A stretch of DNA of 35,269 nucleotides from an uncultured Oscillospiraceae bacterium (GCA_900542145.1 UQMF01000021.1:1-35269); one strand, 5' to 3'; shown: positions 22,916 through 31,210, counted from the first letter of the stretch. Notes: a model not told the origin generated them from the letters alone. Made by a program: numbers and translations.

Positions 22916-23353
22916 ATGCAGGATATTGATGAACAGCTGACCGGTCTGATACACGACTGGTTTTCGCGGCTGAGGGGGCAGATCTCCGCCGGGAAGAGTG
23001 AATTCCTCGGCGGTGGTGGCAGAAGCCTGCTGGAACGCGACAGGATACTTCTGACCATAAGCAGGAACGGGAGCATATCCCAGCGGCGGCTGGCAGAGCA
23101 CATTGCCGTAAGTCCGCAGTCCATGTCGGAATCCCTGGCGAAGCTGGAGAACGACGGGTACATCACGCGCCAGAAGAACCAGCTCGACAAGCGCGAAACG
23201 ATAGTTTCGCTCACCCCGGCAGGCGCCGAGCATTCCAGCGAACTCGCCGAGAAAATGCACAGCCAGGCGCACCACTTCCTTGAGCCGCTAAGCGAGGAGG
23301 AGAAGCAGACGCTGTATTCCCTGCTGAAGAAGCTCACCGCACCCTGCAGCTGA
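22916..23353 (+). CDS. MarR-family transcriptional regulator
   Basis: 145 residues with the MarR winged helix: RILLTISRNGSISQRRLAEHIAVSPQSMSESLAKLENDGYITRQKNQLDKRETIVSLTPAG, where the wing carries the conserved DKRxxxVxLT motif. N- and C-terminal helices (QDIDEQLTGLIHDWF; LSEEEKQTLYSLLKKL) would form the dimer. It lies 39 bp upstream of the citrate synthase gene on the same strand with no terminator between, so it may control that operon and itself. No palindromic operator was evident near its promoter. Confidence 0.85.
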   Translation: MQDIDEQLTGLIHDWFSRLRGQISAGKSEFLGGGGRSLLERDRILLTISRNGSISQRRLAEHIAVSPQSMSESLAKLENDGYITRQKNQLDKRETIVSLTPAGAEHSSELAEKMHSQAHHFLEPLSEEEKQTLYSLLKKLTAPCS

Positions 23354-23392
23354 CAGGAACTCCACAGGACCAACGTATAAAGGAGGATAATT

Positions 23393-24721
23393 ATGGCATT
23401 TGAAAGAATAAACGAATACGCAGCCGAAAAGCAGAAGCTCTGCACCGAGCACGACACCATATCCGACGCGCTTTTCAAGGAATACGGCGTCAACCGCGGG
23501 CTGCGTGACATCAACGGAAAGGGCGTCCTCACGGGACTTACGCGCATTTCCAAGATCGTGTCGTTCAAGGACAACAACGGCGTTGCCGAGCCATGCGACG
23601 GCGAGCTGTGGTATCGCGGATACAATATCAACACGCTCATCGCCGGACTCAACGGCGGTTTCGGCTTCGAAAAGACCGCGTATCTGCTGATATTCGGCGA
23701 GCTGCCCTCCGACGAACAGCTGGCAGAGTTCAACGATATCCTGTCGGAATGCCGCGTGATACCCTCCAACTTCACCCGGGACGTTATCATGAAGGCGCCC
23801 TCACACGACATCATGAACTCAATGACGAAGAGCATACTCACGCTCTCCTCCTACGACGAGAACATTGCCTCCAACGATATCGACAACTGTGTACGCCAGT
23901 GCCTTATGCTGACAGCGGTATTCCCGATGCTTGCGGTTTACGGCTACCATGCCTACAACCACTACGAGAACGATGGAAGCATGTATATCCACCGCCCCGC
24001 TCCCGGGCTTTCCACTGCGGAGAACTTCCTCAGAATGCTGCGCCCGGATACCAAGTACACCGAGCTTGAAGCGCGCGTTCTCGACATTGTTCTCATGCTC
24101 CACATGGAACACGGCGGCGGAAACAATTCCACCTTCACCACACGCGTTGTCACCTCCTCCGGCTCGGACACCTACTCCGCAATCGCTGCGGCGATGTCCT
24201 CGCTCAAGGGACCGCGCCACGGCGGAGCGAACCTCAAGGTAATGCAGATGATGCAGGATATCCGCAGCCACATCGGCGACCCCACCGACAAATCCGAGGT
24301 GGAAGCGTACCTGCGAAAGCTGCTTGACGGCGAGGTCTTCGACCGCAAGGGGCTTATCTACGGCATGGGACACGCGGTGTATTCCATCTCCGACCCGAGA
24401 GAGCGCGTACTCAAATCCTATGTCCAGAAGCTCGCGGAAGCTAAGGGAAAGACCACGGACATGGCTCTATACTCCAACATTGAGGAGATCGCGCCGCAGC
24501 TCATCGCCGAGAAGCGCCGCATTTACAAGGGCGTAAGTCCCAACGTGGATTTCTACAGCGGATTCGTATACGACATGCTGGGGATCCCCGTGGAGCTGTA
24601 CACTCCCCTGTTCGCCATCGCGAGAGTTGTCGGCTGGTCTGCTCACCGCATCGAGGAACTTGTCGGAATGGGCAAGATAATCCGCCCGGCGTACAAGAGC
24701 GTTATGGAAGAGATCAAGTAA
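23393..24721 (+). CDS. gltA: Citrate synthase (Si type)
   Basis: 442 residues; condenses acetyl-CoA and oxaloacetate to citrate. The three catalytic residues are present: H276 (GPRHGGAN), H327 (GMGHAVYSISDPRE) and D386 (NVDFYSG). GPxHGGAN, the EHGGGNNSTFT segment and the C-terminal FAIARVVGWSAHRIE are typical of the citrate synthase family. AAGGAGG lies six bases before the ATG. In an anaerobe it probably feeds glutamate biosynthesis through a partial TCA cycle. Transcription ends at the nested-hairpin repeat that starts 16 bp after the stop. Confidence 0.92.
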   Translation: MAFERINEYAAEKQKLCTEHDTISDALFKEYGVNRGLRDINGKGVLTGLTRISKIVSFKDNNGVAEPCDGELWYRGYNINTLIAGLNGGFGFEKTAYLLIFGELPSDEQLAEFNDILSECRVIPSNFTRDVIMKAPSHDIMNSMTKSILTLSSYDENIASNDIDNCVRQCLMLTAVFPMLAVYGYHAYNHYENDGSMYIHRPAPGLSTAENFLRMLRPDTKYTELEARVLDIVLMLHMEHGGGNNSTFTTRVVTSSGSDTYSAIAAAMSSLKGPRHGGANLKVMQMMQDIRSHIGDPTDKSEVEAYLRKLLDGEVFDRKGLIYGMGHAVYSISDPRERVLKSYVQKLAEAKGKTTDMALYSNIEEIAPQLIAEKRRIYKGVSPNVDFYSGFVYDMLGIPVELYTPLFAIARVVGWSAHRIEELVGMGKIIRPAYKSVMEEIK

Positions 24722-24736
24722 TTACAACAGAAAAAA

Positions 24737-24847
24737 TATCTTCCCAGACTGCCGAGAAAGGTGCAGATGCTAGGAAACTCCAGCTTGGCTAGGCTTTGTG
24801 CCTGCCAAGCTGGAGTTGACGACGCAGATGTGCTTTATCGACAGTCT
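24737..24847. repeat. Nested-hairpin intergenic repeat, copy 2 (short form)
   Basis: A 111-bp copy between the convergent citrate synthase and HMGL-like genes. Its first 42 bases are identical to copy 1. The inner stem is a perfect 14 bp (AACTCCAGCTTGGC with GCCAAGCTGGAGTT) around a 14-base loop. The outer stem pairs AGACTG (24746-24751) with CAGTCT (24842-24847), which is followed by TTTTTT, so this copy also serves as the intrinsic terminator of the citrate synthase transcript. Confidence 0.85.
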
Positions 24848-24850
24848 TTT

Positions 24851-25819
24851 TTAATTTAACAGCTTCGGTTTCTCGTCGTACATTATCTCCTGGTCGAACT
24901 GATGGAAGTCGAAGTGGTTTATCGCGTCCGTCATATCCGCCATCAGGTCCTCCGGGATATCTTCCTCCTCGGCGAATTTCTGGAGCGCCGTGACATAGGT
25001 GTGCCGCAGCATCATCTTGTCCTTGAGGGAAACATGCAGCTTCACCCGGTTGCCGGTGTCCACATTCGTGAGGTTCGCAATGTCGTGGTCGATAATACGC
25101 ATCATGTCCGTAATGCAGTCCTCGGCGCGGCTCCGGAATACAAGATGGTGAAGCATTTCGGCGCGGCACATTGCGGACAGGCTTATCTCCTTGGGAAGGA
25201 TATCGTGCACCGACATCAGTGTAAAGACGTAATCCTCCAGCGCAGCGTAATTCTTGGAGCGCCCCATGCACATCGTCAGGCTGTCCACGCCCGCCCTTGA
25301 AGCCTTTATTGCCATATCCAGCGCGGTCTTTTTGCCGTTCATCGGGCATATATCCACCGGGACTGTGACCGCGTTCTTCGCGCGCCACACCATCTCCCCG
25401 ACCTCGCCTTCGCTCATGAGCGGGTAGCTTCCGCGGACCCTCGTCATGGAGATAGGCGCGGAGATCTGACCCTGCGCCAGTTTGATGAGCTGCCGCGAAA
25501 GCCCGTGTATCGCCGGGAATTCAATAATAACGGGAGTCCTGCCCACGTTGATGTTTTCCTTGAGATCCTGGATAGTCACCAGAACGTAATTGAAGTCGAA
25601 CGCCTGGGTAAGTTCCGCGAACATCGGGTCCCCCAGCCGGAATATGTACCCGACCTCGTCCGGAAGTTCCTGCATTTTCATCACCGTGCGGAAATCCAGC
25701 TCGACGTACTTGACGCCGGTTTCCGCAAGCGCCTGTATGTATCGGTAGATATGCTGCGGTCTTGCATGCTCGTCAATGGGGAGCGTACACAGGCTGTTAT
25801 CAGTCAGAACAGTTTTCAT
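24851..25819 (-). CDS. Degenerate HMGL-like TIM-barrel protein
   Basis: 322 residues, soluble. Segments resemble the homocitrate synthase/isopropylmalate synthase/HMG-CoA lyase barrel: an early AETGVKYVELDF, then VPVDICPMNGKKTALDMAIKASRAGVDSLTMCMGRSKNYAALEDYVFTL, which aligns with the HxHN...A.aA..AGa..i...G.Ger.gN..lE region. The usual RDGxQ motif is replaced by IDEHARP and the metal-binding HxH is absent, so catalysis is doubtful. The C-terminal 90 residues are helical and unfamiliar. Last gene of a five-gene minus-strand operon, one base after the previous stop. The assignment is weak. Confidence 0.4.
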   Translation of the reverse strand: MKTVLTDNSLCTLPIDEHARPQHIYRYIQALAETGVKYVELDFRTVMKMQELPDEVGYIFRLGDPMFAELTQAFDFNYVLVTIQDLKENINVGRTPVIIEFPAIHGLSRQLIKLAQGQISAPISMTRVRGSYPLMSEGEVGEMVWRAKNAVTVPVDICPMNGKKTALDMAIKASRAGVDSLTMCMGRSKNYAALEDYVFTLMSVHDILPKEISLSAMCRAEMLHHLVFRSRAEDCITDMMRIIDHDIANLTNVDTGNRVKLHVSLKDKMMLRHTYVTALQKFAEEEDIPEDLMADMTDAINHFDFHQFDQEIMYDEKPKLLN

Positions 25820-25820
25820 C

Positions 25821-26072
25821 TCAGCCCTTTAATCCCCTGGACTGCCTGTCCATATCCTCGACAACAATGTCGTAGATCTCGCCAAGAGAAGCGCAGTATT
25901 CCAGCACCTTCCACGGCTCGTTGGTGTGGTAGTGCAGCTTGATCAGCTCGTCATCTCCCACCGCCAGGAGACAATCGCCCTTGAAATTTGCGCGGATATA
26001 CTCGTTGATGGCGTCCTCGTCAAGTCCCTCGCCCTCTATGAGAAGCTGTGTGTCATACCTGAATTCTGTCAT
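25821..26072 (-). CDS. Free-standing FakA/YloV C-terminal-like domain
   Basis: 83 residues. The stretch CLLAVGDDELIKLHYHTNEPWKVLEYCASLGEIYDIVVEDMDRQ closely follows the C-terminal domain of FakA/YloV (normally GDDxxIKVHVHTNdPGkVLeyal.yGel..ikIenM), the part of fatty-acid kinase that contacts the DegV-type lipid carrier. Here it stands alone, without the DAK2-like kinase domain. The N-terminus (YDTQLLIEGEGLDEDAINEYI) also matches the start of that domain. The ATG at 26072 is used, four bases after the upstream stop; the frame to 26108 overlaps that gene. Could be a lipid-carrier binding module; inferred from similarity only. Confidence 0.6.
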   Translation of the reverse strand: MTEFRYDTQLLIEGEGLDEDAINEYIRANFKGDCLLAVGDDELIKLHYHTNEPWKVLEYCASLGEIYDIVVEDMDRQSRGLKG

Positions 26073-26076
26073 GATG

Positions 26077-27330
26077 TTATTCCTCGCTTTCTGTATTTCT
26101 GATCTCAATACGAACTCTGTTCACGCGCAGTTCTGCTGCGTCAAGTACTGTCACCGTAAAGCAGCCGCTGGATATCACGTCGCCGCTCTTCGGAATGCTC
26201 CCGAACAATCCGAGAACCCAGCCTGCGACGGTGTGTGCCTCGCTCTCGATATCCGCCGGAATATCCCTGGCTTCCAGGAACCTGCGCAGTGAATTCAGCG
26301 AAACATCTCCGTACACCTCAAATATATTGTTACCCACCACAGTCACCGGGGATTTCACTTCGTCGCTTTCGTCCCAGATCTCGCCTACAAGCTCCTCCAG
26401 GATATCCTCCATGGTGACTATGCCGAGAGTTCCTCCGTGCTGGTCGAGCACGACGCTCATGTGGCACTTCTGCTTCTGCATGGTGCGGAATACCTCGGAC
26501 AGCTTCTGCATCTGCGGCAGATAGATTGTTTCCTGCATTATGCTGCGTATTGTGAAATCGCTGCTCTTCTCGTACTGCTTGAAGAACTCCTTCTCGGTAA
26601 TTATACCGATGATATTGTCCAGGGTACGCTCATACACCGGCATTCTGGAGTATTCCTCCTGAAGGAACTTTTTCCGCACATCATCGATATTCTCGCCGGC
26701 TTCTACCGCCGTGATACGCACACGGGGCGTGATTATCTCGTCCACAGTTATCTCGTCGAATTCCAGGGCGCTGCGCACAAGATTGCTCTCCTGGGTTTCA
26801 AGTACGCCCTCGTCCTCGATCTCGTCGATCATGACCTTCAGCTCTTCCTCAGTCATGCTGACGGATTCCTTCCGGTGGAATATCTTTGACAAACCCTTTT
26901 TCAGCAGGATAAAGAAAGCAGAAAACGGCGTGAATATCACCATCAGGAAGGAAATTATCCCGGAAGCGATCATAGCCATAGGTTCAGCGAAATCCTTCGC
27001 AATGCTTTTCGGCATTACCTCGCCGAAAATGAGCACGATGACCGTTGTCGCAATCGTGGAAACCAGAGAACCGTACTTCTCACCGACCAGATTTATCGCC
27101 AGTATCGTCGCGATAGAGGAACATGCGATATTGACAATATTGTTGCCGATGAGTATTGTGGTGAGCGCCTTGTCATATTTCGCCAGAACATTCAGAGTAC
27201 GCTGCGCTGCGTGGCTTCCATTGTCCGCCATATTCTTAAGGCGGATCTTATTTGCACTGTTCAGCGCAGTTTCCGTTGCAGAAAAGAACGCCGAACACAC
27301 TATCAGTATTACTATCAGAAAAATCTGCAT
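26077..27330 (-). CDS. CorC/HlyC-family membrane protein (CNNM-like)
   Basis: 417 residues: an N-terminal DUF21 domain with four hydrophobic segments (about 1-20, 60-80, 85-105, 120-145) and the motif SAFFSATETAL; two CBS domains (about 195-320: ITPRVRITAVEAGENIDDV, then GIVTMEDILEELVGEIWDE); and a C-terminal CorC_HlyC domain (DVSLNSLRRFLEA, AHTVAGWVLGLFGSIPKSGD). Family members such as MpfA export Mg2+ and keep cells tolerant of excess magnesium. Start ATG lies three bases after the ArsC-like stop. Third gene of the HAD-ArsC-CorC operon. Confidence 0.88.
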   Translation of the reverse strand: MQIFLIVILIVCSAFFSATETALNSANKIRLKNMADNGSHAAQRTLNVLAKYDKALTTILIGNNIVNIACSSIATILAINLVGEKYGSLVSTIATTVIVLIFGEVMPKSIAKDFAEPMAMIASGIISFLMVIFTPFSAFFILLKKGLSKIFHRKESVSMTEEELKVMIDEIEDEGVLETQESNLVRSALEFDEITVDEIITPRVRITAVEAGENIDDVRKKFLQEEYSRMPVYERTLDNIIGIITEKEFFKQYEKSSDFTIRSIMQETIYLPQMQKLSEVFRTMQKQKCHMSVVLDQHGGTLGIVTMEDILEELVGEIWDESDEVKSPVTVVGNNIFEVYGDVSLNSLRRFLEARDIPADIESEAHTVAGWVLGLFGSIPKSGDVISSGCFTVTVLDAAELRVNRVRIEIRNTESEE

Positions 27331-27333
27331 TGA

Positions 27334-27666
27334 TTACTCCCAATTCTTCCAAATATCCGGGCAATACCCGGTAGTTGCCTGCCGACCGTTCCGAACGATA
27401 GGCGTTTTATAAAGGTTCGGATTCTCCGCCAGCTTATCCGGCTTGGCGTTGTCCGTCAGGTACTTTATCTCTGCGTAGTCCCTGGAGTTCTCGTCGATAA
27501 CGGCGTCAAGTCCGCCCAGCGCCCTTGTCACGCTGTCCAGCTCGCCGCGGCTGAGTCCTTTTGAAAGTATATCGACATACTGATATTTTATGCCGCGCTC
27601 CTTGAAATATCTCTCCGCCTTTTTCGTGTCAAAGCACTTGGATTTTCCGAAGATCTGTATGTTCAT
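27334..27666 (-). CDS. ArsC/Spx-family thioredoxin-fold protein
   Basis: 110 residues of the ArsC/Spx/YffB family: MNIQIFGKSKCFDTKKAERYFKERG, then YQYVDILSKGLSRGELDSV, and the family's cis-Pro region YKTPIVRNGRQATTGYCPDIWKNW. The active-site cysteine is the single C11 (KCFDT), with no second cysteine two residues on, so a CxxC Spx-type switch is absent. True arsenate reductase activity is unlikely without the arginine triad, so a monothiol oxidoreductase or adaptor role is possible. GGAGGG precedes the ATG; 15 bp after the HAD gene. Confidence 0.75.
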   Translation of the reverse strand: MNIQIFGKSKCFDTKKAERYFKERGIKYQYVDILSKGLSRGELDSVTRALGGLDAVIDENSRDYAEIKYLTDNAKPDKLAENPNLYKTPIVRNGRQATTGYCPDIWKNWE

Positions 27667-27681
27667 AGTCCCTCCTGCGGA

Positions 27682-28485
27682 TCACTCCGCATTCTCGCCC
27701 AGGGCGTACTTACGCACCGCCCGGAGCACTCCGTTCTCGTTGTTGCTCCTTGCCAGGTATCTTGCGATACGCTTCACGTCCGGGTGTCCGTTCTCCATTG
27801 CGAAACTCCAGCCGGCAAAGCGCAGCATTTCGGCGTCATTGAAGTAATCGCCAAATGCCATCACATTGCTGCGGTCTATCCCCAGGAGTTCCGAAAGCTG
27901 TTTCAACGCGCTGCCCTTGTTCACCCCGGCGGACATCACGTCCATCCAGATTGGGCCTGACACCTGCACGTTCAGCTTGTCCCCCATTATCGCGTCCAGC
28001 GCAGGCTTTGCCCGCTTTTCCGTGCCCTGGAGGTCGCATACCGCCACCTTGTATATGATGTCGTCCACCGAAAGCAGGTCGTCGCAGGGAATGTGGTTCT
28101 TGTAGTATTTCGCGATCTCTTCTGTGAACGCCGGGTCCGCCTCCAGGTGGTAGGTACCCCTTCCGGCGCAGACAAGCACGCGCAGTCCGCCGATCTCCTC
28201 ACACGCCCGGATAAGCTGCTCAAATGTGGCGCGCTCCAGGGGAGTGTACTTCGCCTGCTTCCCGTCGTGGTAGATGTTCGCACCGTTGTCGCAGATGAAA
28301 TCCAGCTTGGCGCGGTATTCCTCCGGGAACAGGTGCGCCACCGCGTCGTAGGACCTTCCGCTTGCGACCGTGAATTTTATCCCGTGTTCCTCCAGCTGAT
28401 CCAGCACGGAAAAGAAGTCCCCGGGAAGCTCCTTCCTGTCGTTGAGCAGAGTTCCGTCCATGTCGCTCGCGATTAGCTTTATCAT
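27682..28485 (-). CDS. Cof-type HAD-IIB phosphatase
   Basis: 267 residues, the haloacid-dehalogenase fold with a type IIB cap. Motif I is SDMDGTLLND (nucleophile D8), motif II is VASGR, the motif III lysine is probably in NKGSALKQL, and motif IV is AFGDYFNDAEML. Such enzymes dephosphorylate sugar phosphates, FMN or other small metabolites; the substrate here is unknown. First gene of the five-gene operon, with a promoter at 28558-28586 and GAGGA before the ATG. Confidence 0.9.
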   Translation of the reverse strand: MIKLIASDMDGTLLNDRKELPGDFFSVLDQLEEHGIKFTVASGRSYDAVAHLFPEEYRAKLDFICDNGANIYHDGKQAKYTPLERATFEQLIRACEEIGGLRVLVCAGRGTYHLEADPAFTEEIAKYYKNHIPCDDLLSVDDIIYKVAVCDLQGTEKRAKPALDAIMGDKLNVQVSGPIWMDVMSAGVNKGSALKQLSELLGIDRSNVMAFGDYFNDAEMLRFAGWSFAMENGHPDVKRIARYLARSNNENGVLRAVRKYALGENAE

Positions 28486-28557
28486 ATGTATTCCTCACTT
28501 TTGTTCTATGTGTGTATTATCTCTGTAATTCGGGCATAAAGTGCCACTATAATGTCT

Positions 28558-28586
28558 ATTATAGCACATTTCCCATCATCTTGCAA
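28558..28586 (-). promoter_or_regulatory. Promoter of the HAD-ArsC-CorC operon
   Basis: TTGCAA (28586-28581), a 17-bp spacer and TATAAT (28563-28558), 73 bp upstream of the first ATG. Confidence 0.7.
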
Positions 28587-28615
28587 TAGGAAAGTTATTG
28601 CAGCCCATAAAACAG

Positions 28616-28907
28616 AACGGACCGCGAAATCGCGGTCCGTTGAAACCGTCGAAAAATCCCCTAAAGGGGCTTTTCCGCCGAACAAACCACTGGCTTGGCT
28701 TTGCCAAGCCTTACGCATTTTATCTTCGATAAAATGCACGCTGCGCGCGTAAGGAATAAGGCGAAGCCGTTTCCAATACACTTGTGCGGTTAGAAGTGTT
28801 TTTCTCCCCGGGAAACCCGTGGAGAAAAATGTATTTTAAAAGCCTGCTTCGCAGGCAAATTTCACTTTTTTCGACAAGCTGAACGGACCGCGAAATCGCG
28901 GTCCGTT
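28616..28907. repeat. Hairpin array bounded by identical palindromes
   Basis: A 292-bp non-coding region. A 26-bp perfect palindrome (12-bp arms beginning AACGGACCGCGA, 2-base loop) occurs identically at 28616-28641 and 28882-28907. Between them lie a CCCCT/AGGGG terminator-like hairpin (28652-28674), GGCTTGGC/GCCAAGCC (28692-28710), GCATTTTATC/GATAAAATGC (28715-28737) inside CTTACGC/GCGTAAG (28710-28753), a branched unit AATACA/TGTATT enclosing CACTT/AAGTG and TTCTCC/GGAGAA (about 28775-28836), and GCCTGC/GCAGGC (about 28842-28856). Several loops are TTC. The right palindrome is 14 bp from the chemoreceptor stop and probably ends that transcript. Confidence 0.75.
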
Positions 28908-28921
28908 AAGATCATGCAATA

Positions 28922-31036
28922 TCAAACATGCAGCTTTTCGATCTGCTCCTTCAGCAGTCGAGCCTGGGCGGAAAGCTCCTCGCAGGAAGCCGCGGACTGC
29001 TCCGCCGTAGCGGAATTCGTTGCGATGACCTGGGAGATCTGCTCAATTCCGACTGTAACCTGGTCAACAGCATGAGCCTGCTGCTCTGCCGCCGAGGAAA
29101 TATCCGATACCAGCTGAGCGCTCTGCTGCGAAAGCTCCGTAACCTTCCGCAGCGCCTCGGCAGTCCTCTCGGCGATCTCGGAGCCGTTCTTCACAGCGTC
29201 GGTAGTGGCTGTGATAAGCGAACGTGTGCTGTTTGCAGATTCCGCCGACTTGGATGCAAGGTTGCGCACCTCGTCCGCAACTACTGCGAATCCCTTGCCT
29301 GCCTCGCCTGCCCTTGCCGCCTCTATCGCGGCATTGAGCGCGAGTATATTGGTCTGGAACGCGATGTCCTCGATGGTCTTGATGACGTCGGAAATAGCCT
29401 CGCTCTGCTTTTCGATCTGCGCCATTGCGTCGAGCATGGCCTGCATTTCCTCGCCGCGCTGGGTCATCTGCTCTGCGCAGTTGCCGGAAAGCTCGCTTGC
29501 ACGCACCGCATTATCCGCAGTCCTGGTGATATTGCCGGAGATCTCGGAAATAGTGGAGGAAAGTTCATCCACGGCGGTAGCCTGCTTTGTGGTTCCCTCC
29601 GCCAGCAGCTGGGAGCCGTCTGCCATCTGCTGGGAGCCTGCCATAACGTCGTTCGCCGAGGAATTCATGTTCTCAATGACTCCGGTGAGCGTTTCCTTTA
29701 TGTTGCGGAAAGACTCGTTGATCTGCTCAAAGCTGCCTATGTAATCAAGTCCGGGCTGGGCGGCAAAATCGCCGGTGCCCATCTTCTCAAGCACTCTGGA
29801 AATATCATCGACATAGGAATGCAGCGTGTGCTTCGCGTCGGTAAGTTTCTCCGCAATGTGCCCCATCTCGTCGCCATGGAAATTGAACCTGCTGTCCTCG
29901 GCGTCAAGCGCGCCGGAACTCAGCTGACCGCAGATCTTCACTACCTCGTTGACAGGCTTTTTGACAAGCTTGTTCATCACGAGAATGATCACACCGGCGA
30001 TGATCAGACATACGACAAGCAGTACCACGCTCTCAATGATCACGGAGATCATCAGCTCATGGTCTTCCTCCGCCGTTGAATAGCCGGCGAAGTATGCGCC
30101 GATAACATTGCCTTCCTTGTCGATGATGGGCTTGTAGTTCACATAGTAGTTGGAATTCCCGATCGTTGTCTTGCCGATATACTGACCGCCGTTCTGGACC
30201 TCCTCCCAGATGGAAGGATTCATCTCACTGCCGATATCCCGGGAGCCGTCCTCATTTGTGAGGGTGGTGCTGTAGCGCTTGTTTCCGCAGAAAAGCGTAA
30301 CGTCCGCGCCAAGCTTGGACTTCAGCTCATCAACGTATTCCGGGTCGTCAAGCTGCTGGCAGAGAATAAGAACATCTCTCACGCCGACCCTGGCGCTTGT
30401 CACCGCGTAAAGGCATCCGTTCTCGGAAACTATGCCGGACAGTGTGGAAGTGCCTGCCATTTCCAGAAACGAGGAGTCCATGGGGTAGTTGTCAGTCTTC
30501 CAGACCACGTTTCCGCTGGCAAAATATGCTCCTGCCTTGTAGGAATCGCTGTTGTTGGTCTCCCACCATGCGGAAAGGTGGTTCTCCGACGTATTGCCGG
30601 CAGAGGTGATACGCGACGCCATTGTAGGCAGCTCGGAGGCCAGCGTTTCGGTTTCCGTCTGGAGCATGTCAACGCCAATCTGCGTTTCGGATTCCTTCAG
30701 CGTCGTTATGAAGTTCATGAATACCCCGGTCACAACTCCTGACATGGTGAGAGCCGTAACTATCGCTGCAACGCAGGAAATTATCGTGATCTTCGCGCTG
30801 ATCTTCATCGTCTTCTTCATGCGGAGCTTTCCTGCGGTCTCCTGCGCCTTCTGGCGGATTTTCTCCACCTTTTCATGGCGCTCCGTCTTCCTCTTCAGAT
30901 GGAATACCCTGAGCAGGTCGAACGGCTTCTTCTGCCCTGGCTCCTTTGCTGCCTTCGGGGCTTTCGGCGCTTTGGGAGCCTTGGGAGCTTTGGGGGCCTT
31001 GGGAAGTTTGTTTTCAGTTCTCATCAGCTTTTTCAT
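28922..31036 (-). CDS. Methyl-accepting chemotaxis protein
   Basis: 704 residues. A cytoplasmic N-terminal extension of about 78 residues holds six tandem PKA units (12-29) and a Lys/Arg-rich stretch. Then come TM1 (about 79-108), an extracellular sCACHE-like ligand domain (109-345: ASGNVVWKTDN, PSIWEEVQNGGQYIGKTTIGNSNYYVNYKPI), TM2 (about 353-378), HAMP and the long signalling coiled coil. The hairpin tip is EDIAFQTNILALNAAIEAARAGEAGKGFAVVADEVRNLA, which contacts CheA and CheW. It senses an unknown small molecule. A sigma-D-like promoter lies at 31184-31210. The lysine-rich leader before TM1 is unusual. Confidence 0.92.
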   Translation of the reverse strand: MKKLMRTENKLPKAPKAPKAPKAPKAPKAAKEPGQKKPFDLLRVFHLKRKTERHEKVEKIRQKAQETAGKLRMKKTMKISAKITIISCVAAIVTALTMSGVVTGVFMNFITTLKESETQIGVDMLQTETETLASELPTMASRITSAGNTSENHLSAWWETNNSDSYKAGAYFASGNVVWKTDNYPMDSSFLEMAGTSTLSGIVSENGCLYAVTSARVGVRDVLILCQQLDDPEYVDELKSKLGADVTLFCGNKRYSTTLTNEDGSRDIGSEMNPSIWEEVQNGGQYIGKTTIGNSNYYVNYKPIIDKEGNVIGAYFAGYSTAEEDHELMISVIIESVVLLVVCLIIAGVIILVMNKLVKKPVNEVVKICGQLSSGALDAEDSRFNFHGDEMGHIAEKLTDAKHTLHSYVDDISRVLEKMGTGDFAAQPGLDYIGSFEQINESFRNIKETLTGVIENMNSSANDVMAGSQQMADGSQLLAEGTTKQATAVDELSSTISEISGNITRTADNAVRASELSGNCAEQMTQRGEEMQAMLDAMAQIEKQSEAISDVIKTIEDIAFQTNILALNAAIEAARAGEAGKGFAVVADEVRNLASKSAESANSTRSLITATTDAVKNGSEIAERTAEALRKVTELSQQSAQLVSDISSAAEQQAHAVDQVTVGIEQISQVIATNSATAEQSAASCEELSAQARLLKEQIEKLHV

Positions 31037-31183
31037 AGGGATACCTGACCTTTCATTTAGTGGACACCTGACCGGAATTGTTTCAAAAACCTTTATCTGT
31101 AATCCTTTTCACATTAACTTACAGAAGCGGAGTATTGTTACATTTGCCAGAATTTCCGGTCCTTCCGCTATCCGTTATAGTAT

Positions 31184-31210
31184 ATATCGACAAAATTTCT
31201 TGATGCTTTA
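31184..31210 (-). promoter_or_regulatory. Sigma-D (sigma-28) motility promoter
   Basis: On the minus strand TAAA (31210-31207), a 15-bp spacer and GTCGATAT (31191-31184) match the sigma-D pattern TAAA-N15-GCCGATAT at all but one position. It would give a leader of about 140 nt for the chemoreceptor gene and ties it to the flagellar regulon. Confidence 0.65.

Noticed and set aside
27334..27666. Arsenate reductase
   Set aside because: The ArsC fold is clear but no arsenic-resistance neighbours or arginine triad are visible, so only the family is claimed.
28616..28907. CRISPR array
   Set aside because: The bounding palindromes occur only twice, 266 bp apart, and the intervening stems differ in sequence and spacing; no cas genes are present.
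28928..30079. 383-codon plus-strand frame opposite the chemoreceptor
   Set aside because: Leu/Arg/Gly-rich shadow of the repetitive helical signalling domain.
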